From Streptomyces sp. CB02009 (GTDB lineage: Bacteria; Actinomycetota; Actinomycetes; Streptomycetales; Streptomycetaceae), in the NCBI RefSeq assembly GCF_001905825.1, contig NZ_LIVV01000002.1, positions 438,441 through 502,440 on the forward strand: DNA of 64,000 nt, read 5' to 3'. The notes beneath the pieces are model-generated. The model was not told where the DNA came from, did no database searches, and saw only the letters and a program-made list of their open reading frames with translations. This document shows positions 43,573 through 52,515 of this stretch, piece after piece; the stretch's first letter is position 1; every line of letters starts with the position of its first letter. The translations under genes were made by a program, and so were the position numbers.

Positions 43573-44442
43573 ATGGCCGCACCGACCCCCGCGCTCGCCG
43601 TCCCCGCTCAGCCGCTCGCCGTACCCGCCCAGCCCCCGTCGCCCGGCGGGCGACCCGAACCCCGGTCCCTGGTCGAGCAGACGGCGCCGCGGACCCCGGC
43701 CGAGGAGCCCGCCCCCCGCTACCTCGTCGGGCTCGCCCGTGACCAGGAGGACGTCCGCGCCGCCCAGCGGCTGCGCCACCAGGTCTTCGCCGGCGAACTC
43801 GGCGCCCAGCTCGACGGCCCGGAGCCCGGCCTCGACACCGACGCCTTCGACGCGTACTGCGACCACCTCCTGGTACGGGAGGAGACCACCGGCGAGATCG
43901 TCGGCACCTACCGCATCCTGCCGCCCGAACGGGCCGCCGTCGCCGGACGCCTCTACTCCGAGAGCGAGTTCGACCTCACCCGGCTCGCCCCGATCCGGCA
44001 CGACCTGGTCGAGGTCGGGCGCTCCTGCGTCCACCCCGCCCACCGCAACGGCGCCGTCATCGCCCTCATCTGGGCCGGCCTGGCCCGCTACATGACGGAC
44101 ACCGGCCACACCTGGCTCGCCGGCTGCTGCTCCCTCCCGCTCGCCGACGGCGGCACCCTCGCCGCCGCCACCTGGGACACGGTCAAGGCCAAGCACCTCG
44201 CCCCCGAGGAGTACTGGGTCACCCCGCACAAGCTCTGGAGCCCCGAGGGCATCACCCGCCCCGAGGGCCGCACCGAGCTGCCGCCGCTGCTCCGCGGCTA
44301 CCTCCGGCTCGGCGCCTGGGTCTGCGGCGCCCCCGCGCACGACCCCGACTTCGGCGTCGCCGACCTCTACGTCCTGCTCTCGCTGCGCCGGACCAACCCG
44401 CGCTACCTCAACCACTTCCTCTCGCTCGCCCCGGCACGGTGA
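43573..44442 (+). CDS. olsB: OlsB-like N-acyltransferase (GNAT)
   Basis: Probable ornithine N-acyltransferase, which transfers a 3-hydroxyacyl group to ornithine to make lyso-ornithine lipid. The 289-residue protein has a disordered Pro-rich N-terminus (about 1-45) and then the OlsB/GNAT core: VRAAQRLRHQVFAGELGAQLDG, DAYCDHLLVREETTGEIVGTYRILPP, VEVGRSCVHPAHRNGAVIALIWAGLARYM (each a region, not a motif) and CGAPAHDPDFGVADLYVLLSL. ATG 43573 has GGAGGA 7 nt upstream. The stop overlaps the PlsC-like gene (GTGA), the usual OlsB/OlsA pairing. In S. coelicolor a similar gene pair makes ornithine lipids; this is from memory. Confidence 0.85.
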   Translation: MAAPTPALAVPAQPLAVPAQPPSPGGRPEPRSLVEQTAPRTPAEEPAPRYLVGLARDQEDVRAAQRLRHQVFAGELGAQLDGPEPGLDTDAFDAYCDHLLVREETTGEIVGTYRILPPERAAVAGRLYSESEFDLTRLAPIRHDLVEVGRSCVHPAHRNGAVIALIWAGLARYMTDTGHTWLAGCCSLPLADGGTLAAATWDTVKAKHLAPEEYWVTPHKLWSPEGITRPEGRTELPPLLRGYLRLGAWVCGAPAHDPDFGVADLYVLLSLRRTNPRYLNHFLSLAPAR

Positions 44443-45350
44443 GCGGGACCACGGCCCTCTCGCCGTGGCTCCCCACGGCGCCCTGCACCCCGGGCCACTG
44501 CGCCGCCCACCCGGAACCCGCCCCGTGGCCGAGCGGCGACGGCCCGGAGTCCGCCGGGGCCCTCCGGGCCGTGGTCCGGCTGATCGCCGGACTCGGCACC
44601 GTCCTCCTCGGCCTCCTCCTCGCCCCTCCGGCGGGCCTCCTGCCGGCCGCCACCCGCCTCGCCCTCGTCCGGTACTGGATGCGGGCCGTGGTCCGCGCGT
44701 TCGGCGTCCACGTCCGGTACGAGGGAGGAGTGCCCGCCCCGGCCGGCGGCCCGCTCCTCGTCGTCGCCAACCACGTCTCGTGGCTCGACATACCGCTGAT
44801 CGCCGCCGTCCTGCCGGGCCGTACGGTCGCCAAGTCGGAGGTGCGCCGCTGGCCCGTGCTCGGCACGCTCGCCGCGCTCGGCGGCACCCTCTTCATCGAC
44901 CGGGAGGGGATCATGGCCCTGCCCGCCACCGTACGGACCATGGCGGGCGCGCTCGCGGGCGGCGGCCGCGTGGTCGTCTTCCCCGAGGGCTCGACCTGGT
45001 GCGGCCGGGAACGCGGCCGGTTCCGCCCGGCCGCGTTCCAGGCCGCCCTCGACGCCGGTTGCGCGGTGCAGCCGGTACGGATCGACTACCGGCCCACGGA
45101 CGCCGCCGCGTACGTCGGCGCCGACCCGCTCGGCTCCTCGCTGTGGCGGGTCGTCTCCACCCGCCGGCTCACCGCCGTCGTCCGGCTCCGGGAACCCCTG
45201 CCCGCAGCCCGGTACCCGGACCGCCGCGCCCTGGCGGCCGCCGCTCAGCGCGCGGTGGCCAGCGACAGCGCGAACCTGCCCTCGCTGTCGGTCCACCAGC
45301 GGTCGAGGTCGAGGTCCGCCTCCGCGAGCTCGGCCCGGACGCCCGCCTGA
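44439..45350 (+). CDS. PlsC/OlsA-like acyltransferase
   Basis: 1-acyl-glycerol-3-phosphate-type acyltransferase of 303 residues, probably the O-acyltransferase that completes ornithine lipid. Acyltransferase motifs: NHVSWLD (NHx4D, about residue 110), GTLFIDRE (about 150), and FPEGSTWCGR (about 183). Two hydrophobic segments lie near residues 45-75. GTG 44439 overlaps the olsB-like stop. The frame has no stop until 45350, so the last ~35 codons lie antisense over the 3' end of egtD; this tail (QRSRSRSASASSARTPA) is basic, low-complexity and probably dispensable. Confidence 0.85.
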   Translation: MSGTTALSPWLPTAPCTPGHCAAHPEPAPWPSGDGPESAGALRAVVRLIAGLGTVLLGLLLAPPAGLLPAATRLALVRYWMRAVVRAFGVHVRYEGGVPAPAGGPLLVVANHVSWLDIPLIAAVLPGRTVAKSEVRRWPVLGTLAALGGTLFIDREGIMALPATVRTMAGALAGGGRVVVFPEGSTWCGRERGRFRPAAFQAALDAGCAVQPVRIDYRPTDAAAYVGADPLGSSLWRVVSTRRLTAVVRLREPLPAARYPDRRALAAAAQRAVASDSANLPSLSVHQRSRSRSASASSARTPA

Positions 45351-46210
45351 CGGAACTTCGCGGACACCTCCGTCCGCATCTCCTCGCCCGCCGCGAACGG
45401 CACCACGAGGTCCAGCTCCGGGATCTTCACGGTCAGCGCGCGGCGGGCCCGCAGCCGCATCTCGATCCACTCCCGCTCGCGGTCCCACACCGCCACGTGG
45501 TCGAAGGCGTCCGGGTCGAAGTCCGCGCCCAGCTCCCGGTCGATCACCGCGAGCACGTTCTTGTTGAAGGCCGCCGTCACCCCGGACGAGTCGTCGTACG
45601 CGGCGACGAGCGTCGCCTCGTCCTTCACCAGGTCCGTGCCGAGCAGCAGGGCGTCGCCCGGGCTGAGCATCGTCCGTACGGAGCGCAGGAAGGTCCGCCG
45701 CTCGCCGGGCAGCAGATTGCCGATCGTGCCGCCGAGGAAGGCCACCAGACGGGGCCCCGCCGTCCCGGGCAGGGCGAGCCCGCGGGTGAAGTCGGCGACC
45801 AGGGCGTGGACGTGCAGCCCCGGCCGCTCGGCGAGCAGCGACTCCGCTGCCCCGGTCAGCGCGGACTCGCTCACGTCCACCGGCACGTAGCTGTCCAGAC
45901 CGGGCAGCAGCGCGTCGATCAGGAACCGGGTCTTCTCCGAGGAGCCGGAGCCCAGCTCCACCAGGGTCCTGGCCCCGGTGGCGGCGGCGATCTCCGGCGC
46001 CCGCTGCTTCAGGATCTCCCGCTCGGCCCGGGTCGGGTAGTACTCGGGCAGCCGGGTGATCTCCTCGAAGAGCTCGCTGCCCCGGGCGTCGTAGAACCAC
46101 TTCGGAGGCAGCTCCTTGGGGGAGCGGTTGAGGCCGTGGAGGACGTCGGCGCGCAGATCGGCGTCGGCGGCGTCCGGGGCGAGGGTGCGGGTCAGCTGGA
46201 ACGGGCTCAC
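45245..46210 (-). CDS. egtD: L-histidine N-alpha-methyltransferase EgtD
   Basis: SAM-dependent enzyme that trimethylates histidine to hercynine, the first step of ergothioneine synthesis. The length of 321 residues is that of characterised EgtD. Visible features: FYDARGSELFEEITRLPEYYPTRAE (substrate-side helix, about residues 37-62), the SAM loop LVELGSGSSEKTR (about 84), VDVSESAL and LVAFLGGTIGNL. GTG 46210 overlaps the egtC stop (GTGA). It is the last gene of egtABCD. Its 3' end is overlapped antisense by the PlsC-like gene. Confidence 0.97.
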   Translation of the reverse strand: MSPFQLTRTLAPDAADADLRADVLHGLNRSPKELPPKWFYDARGSELFEEITRLPEYYPTRAEREILKQRAPEIAAATGARTLVELGSGSSEKTRFLIDALLPGLDSYVPVDVSESALTGAAESLLAERPGLHVHALVADFTRGLALPGTAGPRLVAFLGGTIGNLLPGERRTFLRSVRTMLSPGDALLLGTDLVKDEATLVAAYDDSSGVTAAFNKNVLAVIDRELGADFDPDAFDHVAVWDREREWIEMRLRARRALTVKIPELDLVVPFAAGEEMRTEVSAKFRQAGVRAELAEADLDLDRWWTDSEGRFALSLATAR

Positions 46211-46959
46211 GCGGAGGGCTCCTTGAGCGGGGTGAGGGTGACGTCGGCGCGGGTGGCGGTCACGAGCGTGCGCCCGGGAACCTCCCGCCAGCGCGGATCG
46301 TCGTCGTACGGTTCGGAGGCCACGACCACGCGGTCGGGGCCCGTCAGGTACCAGAGGCTGTTCTCCCAGGCGGTCGCCGCGATCAGCGACCCGTCGGTGA
46401 GCAGCAGGGTGAGGCCGGAGCCGGGGGCCGCCTCGGCGACCTCCCGCACCGTGTCGGCCAGGGCACGGCCCGGCGCGTCGCCGGACCGCAGCCGGTGCAG
46501 GACGAGCGCCCAGACCAGCGCGGAGTCGGTCCGCGCCTCGAGCCCGAGCAGCTCGCCGGCCGGAAGGGTCGCCGCGAGCGGTGCGAGCGAGCCGGGCCAG
46601 CCCCTGACGGCGCCGTTGTGGCTGAACAGCCAGGGCCCGGCGGTGAACGGTGCCGCGGCGGCCTCCCCGTCGGCGCCCGGCAGGGTCGCCCCGCGCACCG
46701 CGGCGAGCAGCGCGCGGGAGCGCACCACCCGGGCCAGGTCGGCGAAGGAGAGGTCGCCCCAGACGGGACCGGAGCGCCGGTAACGGGCCGGCACCGGATC
46801 GCCCTCGGCGTACCAGCCCACCCCGAACCCGTCGGCGTTCACCACGCCGCTGGTCTGCATGCGGGGCTCCCAGGACTGGCGCAGCAGCCCGTGCTCCGGC
46901 TCGACGAGCAGCTCGCCCAGTGCCACCGGCTCGCCCACGGCGGCGATATGACGGCACAT
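46207..46959 (-). CDS. egtC: Ergothioneine amidohydrolase EgtC
   Basis: Class-II glutamine amidotransferase-like hydrolase of 250 residues that removes the gamma-glutamyl group from the EgtB product. The N-terminal Cys2 (MCRHIAAVG) is the nucleophile after Met removal. Other signs: VVNADGFGVGWY, FSHNGAVRGWPG (region with the Asn and Gly that hold the oxyanion) and RTDSALVWALVL. ATG 46959 overlaps the egtB stop by 1 nt and the stop overlaps egtD. Confidence 0.96.
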   Translation of the reverse strand: MCRHIAAVGEPVALGELLVEPEHGLLRQSWEPRMQTSGVVNADGFGVGWYAEGDPVPARYRRSGPVWGDLSFADLARVVRSRALLAAVRGATLPGADGEAAAAPFTAGPWLFSHNGAVRGWPGSLAPLAATLPAGELLGLEARTDSALVWALVLHRLRSGDAPGRALADTVREVAEAAPGSGLTLLLTDGSLIAATAWENSLWYLTGPDRVVVASEPYDDDPRWREVPGRTLVTATRADVTLTPLKEPSA

Positions 46960-48284
46960 CAGTCGAGCTCCGCGCTGCGGGCCGTACGGAAGCCGGAGAA
47001 GATCTGACGGCGCACGGGCAGGTCCCAGTTGCGGAAGGTCCCCCGGCAGGCGACCGGGTCGACGGCGAACGAACCGCCCCGCAGCACCTTGTGGTCCGGG
47101 CCGAAGAACACCTCCGAGTACTCCTTGTACGGGAACACGGTGAAGCCCGGGTACGGGAGGAAGTCGCTCGCCGTCCACTCCCAGACGTCGCCGATCAACT
47201 GCCGTACGCCGAGCGGCGACGCGCCCTCCGGATAGCTGCCCGCGGCGGCCGGCCGCAGGTGCCGCTGGCCGAGGTTGGCGTGCTCGGGGCCCGGGTCGGC
47301 GTCCCCCCACGGATAGCGGCGCGAGCGCCCGGAGTCCGGGTCGTACCGGGCGGCCTTCTCCCACTCGGCCTCGGTCGGCAGCCGCCGTCCCGCCCAGCGC
47401 GCGTAGGCGTCCGCCTCGTACCAGCTCACGTGCAGGACCGGCTCCTCCTCCGGCACCGGCTCGGTCACCCCGAAGCGGCGGCGCAGCCACTGGGCGCCGT
47501 CCCGGTGCCAGAACAGCGGGGCCGCGATGTCGTGCTCCCTGATCTGCGCCCAGCCCTCGGGCCGCCACCAGCGCCGGTCCGTGTAGCCGCCGTCGGCCAT
47601 GAAGGCCAGGTACGCGCCGTTGGTGACCGGCACGGTGTCGATGTGGAAGGCGGGCACGATCCGCACGTGCGCGGGACGCTCGTTGTCCAGCGCCCACGGC
47701 TCCTCCGAGGTCCCCATGGTGAACGGGCCGCCGGGGACGAGGACCTCGGCGGGCAGCGGGCCGCTCCGCAGCGGCGGCGGCGGGGGAGCGGTCAGCGCCG
47801 CGGGGCCCTTCCGCAGCTGATGGGTGATCAGCATCGTCTCGTCGTGCTGCTGTTCGTGCTGGGCGACGAGGCCGAACGCGAAGGCGGCGCGGAGCAGCGG
47901 ACGCTCGTCGAACTCGGCGCGCTCCAGCACGTCGAGGACCCGCAGCCGGACGTCGGCCGCGTAGGTCCTGGCCTCGCCCGGCGCGAGCAGCGGCAGCGAC
48001 GGGCGGGCCGACCTCGGGTGCTCGAAGGCGTCGTACAGGGAGTCGATCTCGGGCCGCAGCGCCTCCCGCCCGCCGACCGCCCGCCACAGCCACACCTCCT
48101 CCTGGTTGCCGATGTGCGCCAGGTCCCAGACCAGCGGCGACATCAAGGGGGAGTGCTGGGCGGTGAGTTCGCCGTCCTCGACGCAGGAGGTGAGCAGCGC
48201 CGTCCGGGCCCGCGCGGCGGTCAGGGCGTCCAGGGCGCGCCGGCGCAGGGCCTCGGGGTCCAGCTCGGTCCGGGTCTCCGTCAT
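46959..48284 (-). CDS. egtB: Hercynylcysteine sulfoxide synthase EgtB
   Basis: Non-haem iron enzyme of 441 residues that uses O2 to join gamma-glutamylcysteine to hercynine as a sulfoxide. A DinB-like N-terminal domain (about 1-165) supplies iron-ligand His residues in WDLAHIGNQEE and VAQHEQQHDETM (the HxxxH motif), and a formylglycine-type sulfatase-modifying (FGE) domain (about 185-435) follows with VPGGPFTMGTSEEP, RLPTEAEWEKAARYD, VWEWTASDFLPYPGF and RGGSFAV. ATG 48284 overlaps the egtA stop (ATGA). Confidence 0.97.
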   Translation of the reverse strand: MTETRTELDPEALRRRALDALTAARARTALLTSCVEDGELTAQHSPLMSPLVWDLAHIGNQEEVWLWRAVGGREALRPEIDSLYDAFEHPRSARPSLPLLAPGEARTYAADVRLRVLDVLERAEFDERPLLRAAFAFGLVAQHEQQHDETMLITHQLRKGPAALTAPPPPPLRSGPLPAEVLVPGGPFTMGTSEEPWALDNERPAHVRIVPAFHIDTVPVTNGAYLAFMADGGYTDRRWWRPEGWAQIREHDIAAPLFWHRDGAQWLRRRFGVTEPVPEEEPVLHVSWYEADAYARWAGRRLPTEAEWEKAARYDPDSGRSRRYPWGDADPGPEHANLGQRHLRPAAAGSYPEGASPLGVRQLIGDVWEWTASDFLPYPGFTVFPYKEYSEVFFGPDHKVLRGGSFAVDPVACRGTFRNWDLPVRRQIFSGFRTARSAELD

Positions 48285-49540
48285 GACGTCAGCACCTCCA
48301 GGTCGTCGGCCGGGCAGCTCCCGGGGACCACGTACCGCTCGTGGAAGGCTGCTACGGCCCGCCGCACCTCCTCGCTCGCCCCGATCCGGGGCAGCGCGTC
48401 GAGGGCCGCGGCGAACACGGCGAGGGCGGTCGCGTGCAGCTCGGGGTCGGTCAGGCCGTCACGGGCCGCCGCCAGCCAGAGGGGGTTGCGCGGGGCGGGG
48501 TCGCAGCCGGCCCGCTCCGCCAGCGGCTTCACCGCCCGGTACACGGTCTCCGCCGCCTCCGGGTCGTCGAACACCGCCGTCGTCACGGCCACCGGCACCA
48601 TCCACCCGTCCTGGCCCGGCTGGGCGTCGACCATCCGCAGTTCCAGATGGCCGCGCGGCCGCACCGGCGGGAAGAGCGTCGTCATGTGGTAGCGCAGGTC
48701 GTCGGCGTCGGCCGGCCGGGGCAGTCCCGAGCGCAGCCAGTCGCGGAAGGTCAGCCCCTCGGGCACCGCCCACGGCCCCTCGTCGGCCCGTACGCACAGC
48801 ACCGGGGTGTCCAGGACGTGGGCCGCGTACTCGGCTCGCGGTTCCCCGTCCGGCGGCGGGGCGAGGGCCCGGCGGGGGTCGAGGTCCGCCCACAGCGACT
48901 GCCGCGTCGAGCGCCAGCCGGTGCGACGGCCCGCGTGCAGCGGGGAGTTGGCGAAGGCCGCCACGAGCACCGCGCCGAGGAGGTGGGCGAGCTGCCAGCG
49001 CCGGTGGTAGCCGAGCGGCCCCGGCTCCTCCAGGCCCGCGTCCAGGCAGATCTGCACCGACGCCGAGTCGCACATCATGGCCCGCCCGGCGGGTCCTGTG
49101 CGGTCGAGCGCGGCCTCCATGGCGTCGTACCGCGGTTCGTGGAGCACCCGGCCGCGCGGTGAGTGCCAGGGGTCCACCCCGTATCCGCTGAGGGTGAGGC
49201 CGAGCGGTCCGAGCGCCGACCGTACCGCCCGGAGGTCGGCGGCGAGGGAGTCGAGGCATTCCATGAGCGAACCGGCCGGGCGCGAGCTGAGCTCCAGCTG
49301 CCCGCCGGGTTCGAAGGTCAGGGACGACACCAGCGGCAGGGACCGCACGGTGTCGAGGGCCGCCGCGAGCCTCGGCGGCCGGACGGGGCGCCGCGGGTCA
49401 CGCAGTTCGTGCACCAGCCACTCCAGCTCCACCCCCACGGTGCGGGGCGGGCCGGTCTTGAAGCAGATACATCGCAGCAGTTCCTCCGCCTCGGCCTCGG
49501 CGAGAGCGGGTTCGCCGCTCCGTATGCCGCTGGACGCCAT
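48281..49540 (-). CDS. egtA: Glutamate-cysteine ligase EgtA
   Basis: ATP-dependent ligase of 419 residues that makes gamma-glutamylcysteine, the sulfur donor for EgtB. The family signature includes VGVELEWLVHEL (Glu metal ligands), FEPGGQLELSS, MMCDSASVQICLD and LFPPVRPRGHLELRMVDAQPG. AGGAGGTG lies 5-6 nt upstream of ATG 49540. It is the first gene of egtABCD, and all four genes overlap by 1-4 nt, so production is strictly coupled. EgtE (the final lyase) is not in the window. Confidence 0.96.
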   Translation of the reverse strand: MASSGIRSGEPALAEAEAEELLRCICFKTGPPRTVGVELEWLVHELRDPRRPVRPPRLAAALDTVRSLPLVSSLTFEPGGQLELSSRPAGSLMECLDSLAADLRAVRSALGPLGLTLSGYGVDPWHSPRGRVLHEPRYDAMEAALDRTGPAGRAMMCDSASVQICLDAGLEEPGPLGYHRRWQLAHLLGAVLVAAFANSPLHAGRRTGWRSTRQSLWADLDPRRALAPPPDGEPRAEYAAHVLDTPVLCVRADEGPWAVPEGLTFRDWLRSGLPRPADADDLRYHMTTLFPPVRPRGHLELRMVDAQPGQDGWMVPVAVTTAVFDDPEAAETVYRAVKPLAERAGCDPAPRNPLWLAAARDGLTDPELHATALAVFAAALDALPRIGASEEVRRAVAAFHERYVVPGSCPADDLEVLTS

Positions 49541-49764
49541 CCGTGCACCTCCTGGTCGTCAGGCCGGTCGGGACCGGCCCCGGGAAGTTCTGCTTCCACC
49601 TAAAGCCACCACCGAGCGGCGTGCAAGAGCGCCCCGAACCCGCCGAAGGCGCCCCCCGCGCCCCCGGCAGGCCGGAAACCGATGGGTACGGCTCCTGCCG
49701 GGACCGGGCCTGATCCCGGGAAATTCCGTTGTCCCGGGCGGGATGAAACGATCATCCTGAGGTC

Positions 49765-50598
49765 ATGAGTGCACGACTGCGCGCGATCGCGCGGCAGACC
49801 GAGGAGATCGTCGCCGCGGGCCACTACCGGGCCCCGGACGGCCGAACCGTCTCCCTCGCGGCGGACCTCACCGCCGCCCTGGCCGGAACACGACTCCACG
49901 GACCCGAGCCCGTCCCGGTCACCCCCGACACCGACCGGACGCCCACCCTCGACGTCACGGGCGAGAGCAGCCTGGCCGCCGCCCGGCGGATGACCGCCGC
50001 CGACGCCACCCGCCCCGTGGCCGTCCTGAACTTCGCCTCCGCCCGCAACCCCGGCGGCGGCTACCTCAACGGCGCCCAGGCCCAGGAGGAGGCGCTCTGC
50101 CGCTCCTCCGCCCTGCACGCCACCCTGCTCCGGGCCCCCGCGTACTACGCCCACCACCGCGAGGACCGCGACGTCCTCTACACCGACCGGGTCATCCACT
50201 CGCCCCGCGTGCCGGTCTTCCGGGACGACCGCGGCGCCCTCCTCGCGGAGCCCTTCACCGTCGGCTTCCTCACCTCGCCCGCGCCCAACGCCGGCGTCGT
50301 CCGCCGCCGCACCCCCGCCCTCGTCGACCGCCTGCCGGGCGCCCTCGCGTCCCGGGCCGAGCGGGTCCTGGAGACGGCCGCCGCGGCCGGCTACCGGCGG
50401 CTCGTGCTCGGCGCCTGGGGCTGCGGCGTCTTCCAGAACGACCCCGAACAGGTCGCCGGCGCGTTCAAGGCCCTGCTCACCGGGGACGGCCGCTTCGCCG
50501 GCCACTTCGAGGAGATCGTCTTCGCGGTACTGGACCGCGCCCAGGGCGCACCGACACTGGCGGCCTTCAGCCGCGTCGTCGGGGCGGCCCCGGCCTGA
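49765..50598 (+). CDS. PARG-like macrodomain protein (TIGR02452 family)
   Basis: Bacterial-type poly(ADP-ribose) glycohydrolase-like protein of 277 residues that probably hydrolyses ADP-ribose from proteins or nucleic acids. The catalytic loop GGGYLNGAQAQEE (about residues 97-109) has the GGG-x(6-8)-QEE signature with the paired catalytic Glu. Other signs: NFASARNPGGG, SPRVPVFRDD, TSPAPNAG and LGAWGCGVFQNDP, the phosphate-binding loop. ATG 49765 has GAGG 5 nt upstream. It is divergent from egtA. NAD-dependent ADP-ribosylation partners are not nearby. Confidence 0.92.
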   Translation: MSARLRAIARQTEEIVAAGHYRAPDGRTVSLAADLTAALAGTRLHGPEPVPVTPDTDRTPTLDVTGESSLAAARRMTAADATRPVAVLNFASARNPGGGYLNGAQAQEEALCRSSALHATLLRAPAYYAHHREDRDVLYTDRVIHSPRVPVFRDDRGALLAEPFTVGFLTSPAPNAGVVRRRTPALVDRLPGALASRAERVLETAAAAGYRRLVLGAWGCGVFQNDPEQVAGAFKALLTGDGRFAGHFEEIVFAVLDRAQGAPTLAAFSRVVGAAPA

Positions 50599-50675
50599 CA
50601 TGCGGTGCCCGCGGCCCCGTGCCAGGCTGAGGGGATACGGACCACCGTCCGACACCCGTCACGGGAGGCACGATC

Positions 50676-50846
50676 GTGGGCAGGAAACAGACCCGGACGA
50701 ACCGGGGAGCCCGTACCGGCGGCCATGAGCACCGCACCGAGGCGACCACGAAGGAACAGACCTCGGCGGCTCCCAAGAGCGAGACGTCGATGCCCCTGGT
50801 GGAGCACGCGTCGCACCGCAAGGAACGGAAGTTCGGCCACAACTGA
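50676..50846 (+). CDS. Small basic protein, 56 aa, unknown
   Basis: Too short for usual calling, but supported by GGAGG 7 nt upstream of GTG 50676 and an ordinary Streptomyces codon pattern. The product is hydrophilic and charged (GRKQTRTNRGARTGG at the start, HRKERKFGHN at the end), without membrane segment or Cys. I do not recognise it. A strong terminator follows it. Confidence 0.6.
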   Translation: MGRKQTRTNRGARTGGHEHRTEATTKEQTSAAPKSETSMPLVEHASHRKERKFGHN

Positions 50847-50913
50847 GAGTGGCCACCACCGCGGTCGGAGCCGAGCGGGCACGGAGCGAGGCGGGGAGCC
50901 GACGGGGATGAGA

Positions 50914-50952
50914 GGCCGGGGCCCGGCGCCGTCACGGCACCGGGCCCCGGCC
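50914..50952. terminator. Bidirectional terminator, 13-bp stem
   Basis: GGCCGGGGCCCGG (50914-50926) pairs perfectly with CCGGGCCCCGGCC (50940-50952); the loop holds a further GCCG/CGGC pairing. It separates the 56-aa gene from the convergent flotillin gene. Confidence 0.9.
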
Positions 50953-51016
50953 CGCGTTCCCCCTCCCGTCCCGAGGCGGCCGGGTCCCCCGGGCCGCCAG
51001 GTCGGTGGCCGGGCGG

Positions 51017-52438
51017 CTACTCCCCGTCGCCGACCCTGATCTCGACGCTCGCCTCCGCCGCCCGCGGCGCCGGAGGCACTCCCGTGCCCAGCCGCTCCTG
51101 GGCGGCCGGGTTCATCGTGGAGAGCAGCTGCCGGGCCAGACCCAGACCGGTCCCGCCCATGGTCAGCGCCTTGGCGAACACGTCCGCCATGCCGTCGGCG
51201 CCGTTGAGCAGCACCATCTGGTCCACGTTCCCGAACGCCGACGCGCCCGCGGAGACGATCTCCGGCCACTTCTCGGCCAGCTGCTGCGCGACCACGGCCT
51301 CCTGGTTCTCCGCGAGCGCCGCCGCACGGGCCTTGATCGACTCGGCCTCCGCCAGACCCTTCGCCCGGGTCGCCTCCGCGACCGCGAGCCCCCTGGCGTG
51401 CTGCGCCGCCGCCTCCGCCTCACCCGTGAGCCGGGTCGCCGTCGCCTTGGCCGCGCTCGCCAGCTCGGTCTCCTTCGCCTCGGCCTCGGCCGCCGAGATC
51501 CGGGCGTCCCGCTCGGCCGCGGCCAGCGTCCGGGTCTCGTACGCCATCGCGTCGGCCGGCTTGCGGACCTCCGCCTGGAGCTGCTGCTCCTTCCGGTGAC
51601 CCTCCAGCTCCGCGACCCGGGTCTCCTGCACCACGACCTCCTGGCGCGAGGCGGCCTCCGCCAGCGGACCGGCCTGCCGGGCCTTCGCGGACGCCTGGTC
51701 CCGCTCGGCCTGGTAGCCCGCCTGGAGGATCTCGCTGTCGCGGGTCGCCTCCGACATGCGCGCCGCGGCCTGCTGCTCGGCCTCGGTCGCCCGCCGGTTG
51801 GCCTCGGCCTGCGCGATCCGCGCGTCCCGCTGGACGGCGGCCGCGTGCGGGGCGGCCAGGTTCTTGATGTACCCGGTCGGATCCTCGATCTCGTGGATCT
51901 GCAGCGAGTCGACGATCAGACCGAGCTTCTCCATCTCCGTGCCACAGGCCGAACGCGCCTGCCCGGTCAGCTTCTCCCGGTCACGGATCATGTCCTCCAC
52001 GGTCAACCCGCCGACGATGGCGCGGAGATGACCGGCGAAGACGATGTGCACCCGTTCGCTCATCAGCTTCTGCTGATCGAGGAACCGGCGTGCGGCGTTG
52101 GCGATCGACACGAAGTCGTCACCGACCTTGAAGATCACCACACCCCGGACCTTCAGCGGAATGCCCTGGTGGGTGACGCACTCGACGGACAGCTGGGTCT
52201 CGTTGAGGTCGAGCGAGAGCTTGCGCACCGCCTGCACACCGGGCAGCACGAGCGTGCCGCGCCCGGTGACGATGCGGAACCCCATACCCGCGCCGAGGCC
52301 CTCGTTCTTGTGGTTCGAACCGGAGATGATCAGCGCCTCGTTGGGTTCCGCGACGCGCCACATCATCTTGAAGACGATGATGAGAACGGCGAAGGCGCCG
52401 ACGACGGCGCCCGCGAGAATGCCGATGCCCATGGACAT
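51017..52438 (-). CDS. Flotillin-like SPFH protein
   Basis: Membrane-raft scaffold of 473 residues. One N-terminal membrane segment (about 5-25) precedes the SPFH/PHB domain (about 30-200: RVAEPNEALIISG, GVQAVRKLSLDLNETQLSVECVTHQGIPL) and a long Ala/Glu/Arg-rich coiled coil (about 215-395) with EAE-type repeats, then a short C-terminal domain (EIVSAGASAFGNVDQMVLLNGADGM). This matches bacterial FloT/YuaG. ATG 52438 begins MSMGIGILAGAVV. An NfeD-like gene lies 77 nt upstream on the same strand, the usual partner. Confidence 0.93.
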   Translation of the reverse strand: MSMGIGILAGAVVGAFAVLIIVFKMMWRVAEPNEALIISGSNHKNEGLGAGMGFRIVTGRGTLVLPGVQAVRKLSLDLNETQLSVECVTHQGIPLKVRGVVIFKVGDDFVSIANAARRFLDQQKLMSERVHIVFAGHLRAIVGGLTVEDMIRDREKLTGQARSACGTEMEKLGLIVDSLQIHEIEDPTGYIKNLAAPHAAAVQRDARIAQAEANRRATEAEQQAAARMSEATRDSEILQAGYQAERDQASAKARQAGPLAEAASRQEVVVQETRVAELEGHRKEQQLQAEVRKPADAMAYETRTLAAAERDARISAAEAEAKETELASAAKATATRLTGEAEAAAQHARGLAVAEATRAKGLAEAESIKARAAALAENQEAVVAQQLAEKWPEIVSAGASAFGNVDQMVLLNGADGMADVFAKALTMGGTGLGLARQLLSTMNPAAQERLGTGVPPAPRAAEASVEIRVGDGE

Positions 52439-52515
52439 GGTCCCCCTTCACCGGGTCCGGTGCGGATCCGGTGAAGGGAGTGTGCGCCGGTGACCGGCGC
52501 CACTCAACGGTTGCG

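Noticed and set aside
45245..49540. Secondary-metabolite cluster with egt, ols and mel genes together
   Set aside because: These are separate conserved housekeeping or stress operons with own promoters and terminators; no PKS, NRPS or tailoring set is present.
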